A DNA stretch of 64,000 nucleotides from BOG-1155 sp963717985 (GCA_963717985.1 CAVQYC010000009.1:1-64000), one strand, 5' to 3'. Positions 44,040-52,766 are shown, numbered from the stretch's first letter. The notes: generated from the letters alone by a model not told the origin. Program-made: numbers and translations.

Positions 44040-44771
44040 CTAAGGGAGAGGGAAAAGGGGACCGAGGGCCGCTTTCTGAGCACGGGTGATCTCTGCGATA
44101 CCTTTCGCGGAGTACTCGTACATCACGTCAAAAAGCTCTTTCGAAAAAGGCGCTTTTTCCGCCGTGCCCTGCACCTCGATAAGCATGCCCTTGCCTGTCA
44201 TGACAAAATTCATGTCCACGTCGGCAATCGAGTCCTCCGCGTAAGCGAGGTCGAGAAGAGAGGTCCCGTTCACGATGCCGCAGCTCACGGCGGCAACGGA
44301 ATCACGCAAAGGGATTTTTTGGATGACGCCTCTTTTTTTCAGGTTCCACAGCGCCTCCACGAGTGCCACAAAGGCGCCTGTGATGCTTGCGGTCCTCGTA
44401 CCGCCGTCCGCCTGGATCACGTCACAGTCGACCCAGATTGTCCGCTCGCCGATGACGTCGAGGTTTACCACCGCTCTGAGCGCCCTGCCTATGAGCCGCT
44501 GAATCTCGTGGGTCCTGCCGCCCACCCTGCCCGTAGAAGATTCCCGGATCGTGCGGGAAGGGGTGGCCCTGGGGAGCATGGAATATTCGGCCGTAAGCCA
44601 TCCTTTTCCTGAATTCCTGAGAAAAGGCGGGACTTTCTCCTCGATGCTCACCCCGCAGATAACCTTTGTCTCGCCCATTTCGACGAGTACCGATCCGTCC
44701 GGATACCGGAGAAAATTCCTGCTGATCTTGAGATCCCTGATCTTGTCGTTCGGCCTGCCATTATTTCTCAT
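44040..44771 (-). CDS. rph: Ribonuclease PH
   Basis: Phosphorolytic 3' exoribonuclease that trims tRNA precursors. 243 residues. GSVLVEMGETKVICG near residue 30, KGWLTAEYSMLPRAT near 60, the phosphate-binding arginines in GRVGGRTHEIQRLIGRALR near 80 and DCDVIQADGGTRTASITGA near 112 are all present. The ATG at 44771 (MRNNGRPNDKIR) is the family start; a longer frame to 44792 has no support. Overlaps the preceding gene by 11 bases. Confidence 0.93.
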   Translation of the reverse strand: MRNNGRPNDKIRDLKISRNFLRYPDGSVLVEMGETKVICGVSIEEKVPPFLRNSGKGWLTAEYSMLPRATPSRTIRESSTGRVGGRTHEIQRLIGRALRAVVNLDVIGERTIWVDCDVIQADGGTRTASITGAFVALVEALWNLKKRGVIQKIPLRDSVAAVSCGIVNGTSLLDLAYAEDSIADVDMNFVMTGKGMLIEVQGTAEKAPFSKELFDVMYEYSAKGIAEITRAQKAALGPLFPLP

Positions 44772-45321
44772 CTTTGTTTGTCCTTCCTGCAAAATATGTT
44801 TCCACTCCCGTATAGACTTTTGATATCATCCCCAAGAAAGCCTGCTCCTCGCTGAATTCCAGCTTTATCACGATCCCGGGCATGGTGACGCCAAGCAGGG
44901 GGAAGAGCGGGAGATGTTTTACCTTGACGTTGAAGGGCGCGGCGACGTCTGCAGCGAGCCTGTCAGACTCCTGGGCGAACCGGGCCGGTATCTCGTCAAT
45001 CGCGAGGATGCGGCCTTCCCCGCTCTTGGCGTCCGACTCCGCCACCATCACGCGGCTCTTCTCGGCCGGGATTAACTCCATGGCAAGAAAAATGCTCCCC
45101 CGGCCGCGGTTGATCCTGTTTATCTTTTCGACGTGCTTCTCGATAACCGTTTCACCCTGGACAATAGTGACGCCATAGCCCTTGCCTTCGAAATACGCCT
45201 TCAGGAGCGTCCACGCCTGCTGCCCGCTTTCGCCGATCTGATAGAAAACGATGTTGTGTCCCGCAGCGTGGGCCTGTGCGCCGAGCAGAAGCACGAGGAG
45301 CACGGCGAGGAGGGTTTTCAT
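44761..45321 (-). CDS. Exported protein, possibly a degenerate N-acetylmuramoyl-alanine amidase fold
   Basis: A 186-residue protein with a signal peptide (TLLAVLLVLLLGAQAHA, cleavage after AHA). The rest follows the order of an amidase_3 domain: an early strand, INRGRGSIFLAMEL where active enzymes have a zinc His, and VTMPGIVIKLEFSEEQA where they have the MPAVLVEVGF segment. Zinc ligands are not visible, so it is unlikely to cut peptidoglycan. Family assignment is tentative. Overlaps rph at its end and the HAD gene at its start. Confidence 0.55.
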   Translation of the reverse strand: MKTLLAVLLVLLLGAQAHAAGHNIVFYQIGESGQQAWTLLKAYFEGKGYGVTIVQGETVIEKHVEKINRINRGRGSIFLAMELIPAEKSRVMVAESDAKSGEGRILAIDEIPARFAQESDRLAADVAAPFNVKVKHLPLFPLLGVTMPGIVIKLEFSEEQAFLGMISKVYTGVETYFAGRTNKDEK

Positions 45322-46317
45322 CCAAGCTCACCTATGGCCCGGCCCCGCACCTCCTTCCGGGTCCTTTCGCTCAAGGCCGTCACGTAAGCCGGATCAATCG
45401 AATCCCTCTTGAAAACCTGCGCACCCTCTTCGTAATCGCCCGTCCGTATATGCCCCTTGCCGCCCTCGCGAAAGGTTTCCGCAATCGTCCCGAGCACGGA
45501 GGCGCTGCGAGCCACCACACTATATTCCGCGCTCGCGATCGCATACCCGTTGCCGTTAAAGCTGACCGACAACCCGCCCTCGCGCCGCACCAGATCGAGG
45601 GCGGCCACATCGGTGATGCTGTCGCCGACGTATATCACGTCTTTCATCGAAACGGCGCCCCTTGTGACGATATGAGCCACCGCCTGCGCCTTGCCCTCTC
45701 CCCCGATGGGCAAGACCGGCTCGACCCATCGCCAGACAGGCATGGAAGGAAGGACCGAGAAAAAAAAGTCTTTCAGGACCACGAATCGCCCGGGCCGAGG
45801 CATCGTCGAGACCGCCGGCATCGTCCCAGGAGATCGGGGGGAGCCCGAGGAACCTTCGGAAGTAATCCTTCACCGTCTGTTTCTCCTCATCCCCCATATG
45901 ATAGCCGTCGAAGGATAGCCTTGTGCAATAGACGGAGTCCATGGAGAGGTTGAGGTACCGGCATACCGCCTCAATATAGTGGACGTAGCTCGTGCTTACC
46001 ATGTAGATGGGCATGGCTTTATTGATCCGGCTGAATGCCCCTCCCACGCCGTTCATTATGGTCACATGCCCGGCGGAGAACTCTGTCGCCTCGCGGTCGG
46101 TCAGACCCGCCGCCTTGAGGAAGGGCAGTATATACTTGAGGGTGCTTCCGTACCGGTAGCCCGTCGTCTTCTCGATGTCGCCCAGGTAGTCATCGAATTT
46201 CGACAGAAGCGCAAAAAAACGGCCCCCGTCCTGCAAGAAGGCTTCCGCTATCTCGTAGGCGTTATCGTTCTTCGATACAGGTCCCTCACAGTCCGTTATG
46301 TACGCGTGGCCGGCCAC
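45318..46317 (-). pseudogene. HAD-like phosphatase (EhaR-like), frameshifted at an 8-base homopolymer
   Basis: The N-terminal part starts with GTG at 46317 and ITDCEGPVSKNDNAYEIAEA, a HAD variant in which motif I is D-C-E-G instead of DxD. This resembles EhaR-type proteins known mostly from methanogens (family knowledge). At A8 in the plus strand (45760-45767) the frame shifts. The C-terminal part continues in a second frame to 45318 with GKAQAVAH and the motif III/IV sequence VIYVGDSITDVAALDLV. Taking one base from the run joins them as PERLFFSVLPSMPVW, a coherent 332-residue protein. Could be an assembly error, slippage or a true mutation. Confidence 0.75.
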
Positions 46318-47072
46318 CTTTGCACCTCCGCCGTAATATCGACCCCTCCCTGGGCCGGCTTCCCCTCGAAAAAGACCGATGTGCCCCTTATCTCTATGAC
46401 GCCTTTCGACAGGAGGGAAAGGGTCTGGATGATCAGGGGCGTCTCTATCCCGAATTCTTTTTCCCGTATCATGCGGAAAAGTGCGGCCCTGGCCCCTTTG
46501 TCCCCTTCTGCTGTCCGCCTGTAGAGGTCATCGGCCACCGGCCCTGACAATACGGCGCGGACAAAGGTGATGGGCGCGCCTTCGTCGAGGCCGGCTTCTG
46601 CCATATGGACCATCGCCCCGAATTCGCGCTTCCCGTCGTCGATGGTGTGGTTTATCACGTCCTCCCACCGCCCCTTGTAGGCCCCGGGCAGTGAAGGATG
46701 CAGATTGAGCACAGGGAAGGCGTCGAAGAGGACGGGAGAGAGAATAAGCATATAGCCCGCGAGGAAAATGACGTCAAAATCGAACTTCTTGATCCGCGAG
46801 TAAACTTCCGCGTCAAAGAGGCCCCTGCCTGCCCCGAGGCCTAGGCCCCGCTGCTCGAGAAACCTCTTCGTGCTGAGGGTTTCCACGGGGATAGACCGTT
46901 CCTCGGCGCGGGCGATAATGATGTCCGAAGTTTCGGACTCGCGCCTCTCCCTGTTGAGGAAGAGGGCCGCGACGCTGCCCTCGATCGCCCCTGAGTCGAT
47001 TGCCCCGATGACGTCGGTAAAGAGCGTCACCGCCTCAAAATCCCTTCCCGTGGTGAACCAGCATATCCTCAT
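46296..47072 (-). CDS. Formyltransferase-domain protein (PurN/Fmt-like)
   Basis: A 258-residue protein with the N10-formyltetrahydrofolate-dependent formyltransferase fold: DVIFLAGYMLILSPVLFDAF near residue 100, LNLHPSLPGAYKG near 122 with the catalytic His, and the Asp in AGLDEGAPI near 160. PurN is normally shorter and Fmt longer with a second domain. The position between an EhaR-like HAD gene and a PfkB kinase argues for a pathway-specific enzyme rather than purine synthesis. Substrate unknown. It overlaps both neighbours (22 and 38 bases). Confidence 0.75.
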   Translation of the reverse strand: MRICWFTTGRDFEAVTLFTDVIGAIDSGAIEGSVAALFLNRERRESETSDIIIARAEERSIPVETLSTKRFLEQRGLGLGAGRGLFDAEVYSRIKKFDFDVIFLAGYMLILSPVLFDAFPVLNLHPSLPGAYKGRWEDVINHTIDDGKREFGAMVHMAEAGLDEGAPITFVRAVLSGPVADDLYRRTAEGDKGARAALFRMIREKEFGIETPLIIQTLSLLSKGVIEIRGTSVFFEGKPAQGGVDITAEVQRWPATRT

Positions 47073-48027
47073 AAAGTACCTCTATCTGTTGTCTGTCCGG
47101 GTACGCGTCCCTGCCGTAGGCTTTCACGCTGGACGTTGCAGCCGCCACTGCCACCCGCAATGCGAGGGCCTGGTCGATACCCCGCAGAAGGAGGCCGAGA
47201 AAAACGCCGTTCAACACGTCGCCGGCCCCTGTGTTGTCCACGGCATCAACGGCTTCCGTCCCGGCATGGCAGGAAAAGCCTTTCGTGAAAAGCGAGGCCC
47301 CCTCCTTTCCCTCTTTGAGGACGATGACTTCCGCAAAGGCCAGGGCCTGCCCAATCGCCTCATCCTGGTCGCATCCGAAGAGCAGCTCGATTTCCCTTTT
47401 CGAGGCGAAGAGCACATCCGTACCTTTGATGAGCGGAAAAATATCGCTCCCCATGGCGGCGTAAATTTCCCCCGGGTCAACGCTGAAGGAGACCTTGCCC
47501 CGGAGGTCGTGCTTCAGCTTCATCTGTGCCTCCAGGCCGCGGCGAGAGACAAGCGAGGTCATGTGTATCCATCGGGCCGCCCCAAGCCTTTCCCGGTCCA
47601 GGTCTTCGTCGGAGAGGTCGTGGCCGCTTCCCGGAAACACCACTATCGACCGGTCCCTCTCCTCGCTGTTTATTATGTACGCGAGTCCTGTTCTCCCCTT
47701 CCTCGCGACGCTGCCCGTATCGACCCCCTTGACCTGCTCCAGGTATGTATCGCCGGGTGAGTCGCGCCCGACCGCTCCTGCCAGACCGACCTGGTAACCC
47801 ATGAGGGAGAGGACATGGCAGGTGTTTGAGGCGGAGCCTCCGGGACTTACCTTCCTGAGGACCCCCACCCGTTCGACTGCGCGCCTGAACGCGGCACGCT
47901 GTGCATCGCTTAATGCGATCTCGCCTCCGTGCACAAGCGTAAGCCCCGGCGCGTCCACGTCCCGTAAATGTGCGACCTCATAGATAAAGTCGAGATTGAG
48001 TGCGCCGATGCCGTAGACGTCAATCAC
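47035..48027 (-). CDS. PfkB family carbohydrate kinase
   Basis: A 330-residue ribokinase-type sugar or nucleoside kinase. GGSASNTCHVLSLMGYQVGL near residue 62 is the substrate-binding glycine pair, and DAVDNTGAGDVLNGVFLGLL near 272 has the catalytic Asp and anion hole. The GTG at 48027 is the start: it overlaps the TGA of the 38-aa peptide gene as GTGA and is followed directly by IDVYGIGALNLDF, the family N-terminus. An ATG at 48075 would place most of that peptide gene inside. Substrate unknown. Confidence 0.85.
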   Translation of the reverse strand: MIDVYGIGALNLDFIYEVAHLRDVDAPGLTLVHGGEIALSDAQRAAFRRAVERVGVLRKVSPGGSASNTCHVLSLMGYQVGLAGAVGRDSPGDTYLEQVKGVDTGSVARKGRTGLAYIINSEERDRSIVVFPGSGHDLSDEDLDRERLGAARWIHMTSLVSRRGLEAQMKLKHDLRGKVSFSVDPGEIYAAMGSDIFPLIKGTDVLFASKREIELLFGCDQDEAIGQALAFAEVIVLKEGKEGASLFTKGFSCHAGTEAVDAVDNTGAGDVLNGVFLGLLLRGIDQALALRVAVAAATSSVKAYGRDAYPDRQQIEVLYEDMLVHHGKGF

Positions 48028-48140
48028 TGTTTCTTGATCTCTTTCGCTTTTCTGCAGGCTAAACCCACGAACCATACGGCAAGAACGAGGAGCATCATAC
48101 AGAAAAGAACCGAAGCAAGGAAGGCGGGCACATGCCCCAT
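48024..48140 (-). CDS. 38-residue single-span membrane peptide
   Basis: Product starts MGHVPAFLASVLFCMMLLVL, continues through AVWFVGLAC and ends with the basic tail RKAKEIKKQ. Residues 5-27 form one hydrophobic span with positive charges on the C-terminal side, the pattern of a small inner-membrane protein. Its ATG shares a base with the trxB stop (TAATG), GGAGAAGAGG lies just upstream, and its TGA overlaps the PfkB GTG (GTGA). Two-sided coupling supports translation. No family recognised. Confidence 0.7.
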   Translation of the reverse strand: MGHVPAFLASVLFCMMLLVLAVWFVGLACRKAKEIKKQ

Positions 48141-49066
48141 TACCTCTTCTCCAGCACGTACTTTTCGAGGTTTACCGCGGCAAGGGCCCCATCTCCCACC
48201 GCGGTCGAGATCTGTCTGAGCGATTTCCTGCGGACGTCGCCCGCGGCAAACAACCCCTGCGTCTTTGTCCCGAGGTTTTCATCGGTTATAATAAAACCGG
48301 CCTCGTCCCTGTCCACAAGGTCGCCAAGGAAGCCGGTTTCCGGCCGCAACCCCACATAGAAAAAGACCCCGCTCACCTTAAGTTCCAGCTCCTCGCCCGT
48401 CTTTGTATCCCGAAGCGCGATCGACTCGACCCCGGTGACGCCGTTTATGCGTAAAGGGGCCTTGCCGAGCATCAACTCGATTTTGTTGTGCCGGGCCGCC
48501 CGCCCCTGCAATATCTGCTGCGCCCTCAACTGATCGCGCCGATGTATCACGTACACTTTGCCGGCGATGTTCGCAAGCGTCAACGCCTCAGAGAGGGCCG
48601 TGTCCCCACCGCCGACCACCGCCACTTCAAGATTACGGAAGAACACGCCGTCGCATGTCGCACAGTAAGAGACGCCCCTTCCCACCAACGCGTCCTCTCC
48701 CGGTATACCCAGCTTGAGCGGTTCCGTCCCTGTTGCGGCGATGATACCCACCGATCGGTACACGTCCTTATCTACCCTGGCCTCGAAAAGCCCGCCCTGC
48801 CACCCGATGCCTTCTGCCCTGGAGAACTCCTTTATGACGAGTCCCAGCTTGCGGGCCTGCTCCGCCATCCTGCCCGTCAGCTCGCTTCCCGATATACCGT
48901 CCGGAAATCCCGGATAATTGTCGATATGCTCAGTATTCAGGGCCGCGCCGCCAACGAGTTGTTTTTCAAGCAGGATCGTCTCGATCCCGCCTCTCATGAG
49001 ATAAATGCCGGCCGTAAGGCCGGCCGGGCCTCCTCCGATAACTACCGCTTCATAGGAATTGCTCAT
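48140..49066 (-). CDS. trxB: Thioredoxin reductase-like flavoprotein
   Basis: FAD- and NADPH-binding disulfide reductase of 308 residues. VVIGGGPAGLTAGIYLMRGG is the FAD site, SYCATCDGVFF holds the redox CxxC pair, VAVVGGGDTALSEAL is the NADPH site and GLFAAGDVRRKSLRQI the final FAD motif. The start at 49066 (MSNSYEAVVIGGG) follows GAAGGGCGT; a longer frame to 49312 has no support. First gene of the minus-strand operon to 43437 and divergent from ttuB. Confidence 0.88.
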   Translation of the reverse strand: MSNSYEAVVIGGGPAGLTAGIYLMRGGIETILLEKQLVGGAALNTEHIDNYPGFPDGISGSELTGRMAEQARKLGLVIKEFSRAEGIGWQGGLFEARVDKDVYRSVGIIAATGTEPLKLGIPGEDALVGRGVSYCATCDGVFFRNLEVAVVGGGDTALSEALTLANIAGKVYVIHRRDQLRAQQILQGRAARHNKIELMLGKAPLRINGVTGVESIALRDTKTGEELELKVSGVFFYVGLRPETGFLGDLVDRDEAGFIITDENLGTKTQGLFAAGDVRRKSLRQISTAVGDGALAAVNLEKYVLEKR

Positions 49067-49216
49067 ACGCCCTTCGCTTTCGCACCGGAATAGCTTATCA
49101 CGTAAATGGTTGCAAAGAAATAACATGCTCATATTCAACGCTTTTCCGAGCCTTTCCGTGGATATTCGGGAAAACCGCCTTTGACAACCATCCGCCGTTG
49201 TGTTATTCATTTTCAT

Positions 49217-49405
49217 ATGACGGTGGAATGGGAAGGCAAGATCCACGAAGTAGACAGACGCCTCACCGTGGCGAGACTCCTTGACATGTTCAGCTTGAGC
49301 AAAGAGGCCCATCTCGTCACGTCAAACGGGACGCTGGCTACCGAGGACCTCATGCTGGAGCGGGGCGATCGGGTAAGGATCGTACGGGTGATATCGGGCG
49401 GATGA
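49217..49405 (+). CDS. ttuB: Ubiquitin-like sulfur carrier (ThiS/TtuB-type)
   Basis: A 62-residue ubiquitin-fold protein ending in the Gly-Gly needed for thiocarboxylate formation (RIVRVISGG). VEWEGKIHEVDRRLTVARLL is the usual beta-grasp start. Directly upstream of, and overlapping by four bases, a TtuA-type thiolase, so it is probably the sulfur carrier for tRNA thiolation rather than for thiamine. TTGACA at 49181 with a weak TATTCA 17 bases later would place the transcript start almost at this ATG; an earlier TTG (49181) is the alternative start. Confidence 0.75.
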   Translation: MTVEWEGKIHEVDRRLTVARLLDMFSLSKEAHLVTSNGTLATEDLMLERGDRVRIVRVISGG

Positions 49406-50340
49406 AGTGCAGGGTGTGCGGCGGGCTGGCCAATATTCGCTTACCGCAATACAATTCCGCTTTATGCGCCGCTGATTTCATCGCTTTTTTTGAAAAGCGG
49501 GTTTCGGGCACGATCACCAAATACGGGCTTTTGGGCGAGCATGACAAAACGCTCGTTGCCGTGTCCGGCGGGAAGGACAGTCTCTCCCTGTGGTATCTGA
49601 TGAACAGGCTCGGCTTTTCTGCGGACGGCATATACATCGATCTCGGAATTCAGGACTATTCTCACGTCTCTCTGGTGAAGACAAGACAGATGGCGGACAA
49701 ACTGCATAGGCGACTCTATTCGTTCTCTTTCTCCGAGACCTTCAGCAAAGGGATCGACGAGCTTGCAAGGATCATGAAAAGACCTCCCTGCTCTCTCTGC
49801 GGGACGATCAAGAGGTACGTGATGAACAGGGCCTGCACAGAATACGGCTACTCCGTGCTTGCAACAGGTCACAACCTGGATGACGAGGCTTCCGCGCTTC
49901 TTGGGAACATGCTTCACTGGAAAGAGGAATATCTGTGGAAAAAGGGGGTAGTCCTCGAAGCCGAGCACGGCCTGGCAAAGAAGGTGAAGCCTTTCTTCCT
50001 TTGCTCGGAAAAGGAAGCGGCGGCTTATGCGCTCCTCAATAAGATCGATTACGTGTACGAGGAATGTCCGCACTCGTTGGGAGCGAAGACGCTGCTGTAT
50101 AAGAGTCTTCTCAATCGTGTCGAAGACGTATCGCCTGCAACGAAGATCGCTTTCCTCAAAGGATACCTGAAGAGGGCCAAGGCGGAAGTCAGCCGCGGGC
50201 AAGACGACAAAGAGAAGAACTCCTGCAAGGTGTGCGGCTACCCGTCCTATAGCGAAGAGTGTAACTTTTGCCGGCTGATGAAGAGATTCGGCAGCGAGCC
50301 AGCCGTCCGTTTCCACGTCTACGCGTCTTCCGAGCCATGA
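49402..50340 (+). CDS. ttuA: tRNA 2-thiolation protein, TtuA/NcsA family
   Basis: A 312-residue PP-loop ATPase. The N-terminal zinc finger starts MKCRVCGGLANIRL with a third Cys in ALCAADF, the ATP site is AVSGGKDSLSLWYL near residue 52, and the cluster cysteines lie in RPPCSLCG near 130 and ECPHSLGAK near 220. The C-terminal zinc finger is CKVCGYPSYSEECNFC. This architecture is that of TtuA, which makes 2-thiouridine or 2-thioribothymidine in tRNA using a ubiquitin-like carrier, encoded here just upstream. Its TGA overlaps the next ATG (ATGA). Confidence 0.85.
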   Translation: MKCRVCGGLANIRLPQYNSALCAADFIAFFEKRVSGTITKYGLLGEHDKTLVAVSGGKDSLSLWYLMNRLGFSADGIYIDLGIQDYSHVSLVKTRQMADKLHRRLYSFSFSETFSKGIDELARIMKRPPCSLCGTIKRYVMNRACTEYGYSVLATGHNLDDEASALLGNMLHWKEEYLWKKGVVLEAEHGLAKKVKPFFLCSEKEAAAYALLNKIDYVYEECPHSLGAKTLLYKSLLNRVEDVSPATKIAFLKGYLKRAKAEVSRGQDDKEKNSCKVCGYPSYSEECNFCRLMKRFGSEPAVRFHVYASSEP

Positions 50341-51707
50341 GCCTCGATGGTTTCGTAGAACTCATCTTCAATGTGTACGAGGCGTATACGGTGGCCCTGT
50401 TTGTCAGAGAAGGCGATCATCTGTCCTGTTTTTCCTCCGTCACGTTTGCGAAGAGCTTTGATAAGGCAAAGCCGCTATCCCTTGACGGGACGCTCGCCGG
50501 ATGGGTGGTGAAGCATAGAGAGCCGCTGATTATCGGGAACTTCGACAAGGACGAAGAGGCGCTCGGTTATTACGGCAAGAAAGAGGAAATAAAGTCATTT
50601 ATGGCCTATCCCCTGGAAATACCGGGCGTCATTATCGTCGACAGCAAAAAAAAATGGACCTTTACCGAAAAGGAGAAGAAGATCCTCGCCCACTTTGTGA
50701 CGGTCGCATCAAAGGAAGTTGAAAGGGAAAAACAGCTCAGAGATATGGAAGAGGAGCGCGAAGAATTCTCCCTTCTCCGGAAGCAGCTCAATTCCCTTCG
50801 CCAGCCGCGCCTTGGCGGTGCACTCATCGAGGAGGTGTTAAAGGAGGCCCTCGCCGTCTCCGCCGGCGATATGGCAGTCGCAGGCGTTGAGAGAAAAGGC
50901 AGACTTTCGATCATCTCAGCAGTAGGGACCGGCGCGGCATCGCTTCTTGGGGCCGAATGCCCCACACAACACACGGTTGCCTCCACAGTCATGGAGGGCG
51001 GGAGGGAATTTTTGCTCCCCTACGAAAGCGGATACTTGCGGGAAAAGCCCCTCCTCTTCCAGAACGACGGCATAAAGGCGAGACAGTATTTTGGTTTTCC
51101 CCTCGCAGTGGATGAGAGACCTTTTGGCTTTCTCGGTTTTGTTTCCCTGTCCTCGCGACCCTTGAGAGAAAACTCTATCAGCGCCTTACGCGACACCGCG
51201 GTGCTTACGTCGCTCTTTCTCGGCCGCTTGCAGATGCAGCAAGAGATGGAGGCGCTGACCTTGAGGGACCCTGCAACGGGAGCCATGGGGTTCACTCCTT
51301 TCTGCGACGGCATCTTCGAGCTGGCGAGGCAAAAGAAAGGCTTTTCAATAATCTCCATAAGGCTTCCCGGCTTTCGCGGGCTCAACAGGGCCAACGGGTG
51401 CGCATACGGAGACGACCTGTTAAGGAAGATGCGTCAGGGCATCGACTACTGCGCGGGAAAGAATGCGATGGTGACGAGGAGCGGGGGCGCACATTTTTAC
51501 GTTGCAATTACCGGCTCAGATGGGTTGGAAGAAGGCCGGAACATCCTTAATATCCTCAAATTTACCATTCTGAATACTTTATCCGGCCTTGCGCCGGGCG
51601 AGAAGAAGGACGTAGAGATCGGCACTGCATATTTCCCGAGAGACGGCAAGGATTTGTGGGCGCTTTTGGATATCGCGGAAGACCGGGCCAAAAGGAGCAA
51701 GGCATAA
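50337..51707 (+). CDS. GAF-domain protein with a degenerate GGDEF-like C-terminus
   Basis: A 456-residue cytoplasmic protein. Residues 1-140 look like a GAF domain (YTVALFVREG, LAGWVVKHREPLIIGNFDKD), followed by a coiled-coil segment (KEVEREKQLRDMEEEREEF, about 135-160), a second GAF-like domain to about 320 and a GGDEF-like fold at the C-terminus. The active-site motif there reads TRSGGAHFYV instead of GGDEF, so cyclase activity is doubtful. Likely a sensor or scaffold. The ATG at 50337 overlaps the ttuA stop; a longer frame has no support. mreB follows 21 bases later. Confidence 0.7.
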   Translation: MSLDGFVELIFNVYEAYTVALFVREGDHLSCFSSVTFAKSFDKAKPLSLDGTLAGWVVKHREPLIIGNFDKDEEALGYYGKKEEIKSFMAYPLEIPGVIIVDSKKKWTFTEKEKKILAHFVTVASKEVEREKQLRDMEEEREEFSLLRKQLNSLRQPRLGGALIEEVLKEALAVSAGDMAVAGVERKGRLSIISAVGTGAASLLGAECPTQHTVASTVMEGGREFLLPYESGYLREKPLLFQNDGIKARQYFGFPLAVDERPFGFLGFVSLSSRPLRENSISALRDTAVLTSLFLGRLQMQQEMEALTLRDPATGAMGFTPFCDGIFELARQKKGFSIISIRLPGFRGLNRANGCAYGDDLLRKMRQGIDYCAGKNAMVTRSGGAHFYVAITGSDGLEEGRNILNILKFTILNTLSGLAPGEKKDVEIGTAYFPRDGKDLWALLDIAEDRAKRSKA

Positions 51708-51728
51708 CTACAAAGGGGGGCAAGCGGC

Positions 51729-52766
51729 ATGGGTTTACTGAAAACACTGGGTGCATTTTTTTCTGGCTTATCGACACACTTCGCGATGGACCTCGGCACC
51801 GCGAATACGCTTATTTACATGAAGGGTGCGGGCATAGTGCTCAACGAGCCGTCGGTCGTCGCTATTGAGCGGAACACGGGGAAGATCATTGCGGTAGGTA
51901 AGGAAGCCAAGGAGTATATCGGAAAAACGCCCCAGCAGATGGCGGCTATACGACCTATGAAAGATGGAGTCATAGCCGATTTTGATGTGACTAAGGCGAT
52001 GATTAAATACTTTTTGACCGTGGTGAGAGAGACGAACCGGGTATCGAGGCCGAAAATGGTGGTGTGTGTGCCGTCGGGCATTACCCAGGTAGAGAAAAAG
52101 GCCGTGTTCGATGCCTGTATGCAGGTCGGCATCCATAATATACATTTGATCGAAGAGCCGATGGCAGCGGCAATAGGGGCCAACCTGCCCATAGAAATGC
52201 CCCTGGGGAATATGGTCGTCGACATCGGGGGCGGGACAACGGAAGTGGCGATTATCAGCCTTGCGGCGAATGTGTACAGCGAGTCGCTCAGGGTAGCCGG
52301 CGACGAGCTCGATGAAGCGATTGTCCGCCACCTGCAGAGGAAATACCAGGTGGCCATAGGGCTTAACGCGGCGGAAAAGATCAAGATGGAAATAGGCTCG
52401 GCCCACGAATCGGTCAATCCCGGCTCTCTCTCCGTCATAGGCAAGGATATGATAAACGGCATACCGAAAAACCTGACCGTCGCGAGCGAGGACGTGAGGG
52501 AGGCCATAGAGGAACCGGTGGCTGCAATAGTTGACGCGGTGAGAAGGGCGCTCGAGAAGCTCCCGCCTGAGCTGGTCTCCGATTTACAGGATTCAGGCGT
52601 GATCCTCACCGGCGGCGGCGCGCTCCTCAAGGGGCTCGACAGGAGGATTGCGGAGCAGACGAGCCTCAAGGTTACGGTAACGGACGATCCCCTTACGTGC
52701 GTGGTCATGGGGAGCGGGAAGGCCCTGGAAGAGCTGGACCGGTACAGGAAGGTCTTCATCAGTTGA
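51729..52766 (+). CDS. mreB: Rod-shape-determining protein MreB
   Basis: Bacterial actin homologue that directs side-wall synthesis. 345 residues. AMDLGTANTLIYMKG is phosphate-1, MVVDIGGGTTEVAIISL phosphate-2, and the late VILTGGGALLKGLDRRI the adenosine motif; VRPMKDGVIADFD-type sequence (IRPMKDGVIADFDVTKAMI) and GITQVEKKAV are family regions. AAAGGGGGGC precedes the ATG. No mreC or mreD follows; the gene ends at a strong terminator. Confidence 0.94.
   Translation: MGLLKTLGAFFSGLSTHFAMDLGTANTLIYMKGAGIVLNEPSVVAIERNTGKIIAVGKEAKEYIGKTPQQMAAIRPMKDGVIADFDVTKAMIKYFLTVVRETNRVSRPKMVVCVPSGITQVEKKAVFDACMQVGIHNIHLIEEPMAAAIGANLPIEMPLGNMVVDIGGGTTEVAIISLAANVYSESLRVAGDELDEAIVRHLQRKYQVAIGLNAAEKIKMEIGSAHESVNPGSLSVIGKDMINGIPKNLTVASEDVREAIEEPVAAIVDAVRRALEKLPPELVSDLQDSGVILTGGGALLKGLDRRIAEQTSLKVTVTDDPLTCVVMGSGKALEELDRYRKVFIS

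Noticed and set aside
48027..48075. ATG at 48075 as start of the PfkB kinase
   Set aside because: It lies inside the 38-aa peptide gene and adds residues unlike the family; the GTG at 48027 is coupled to that gene's stop.
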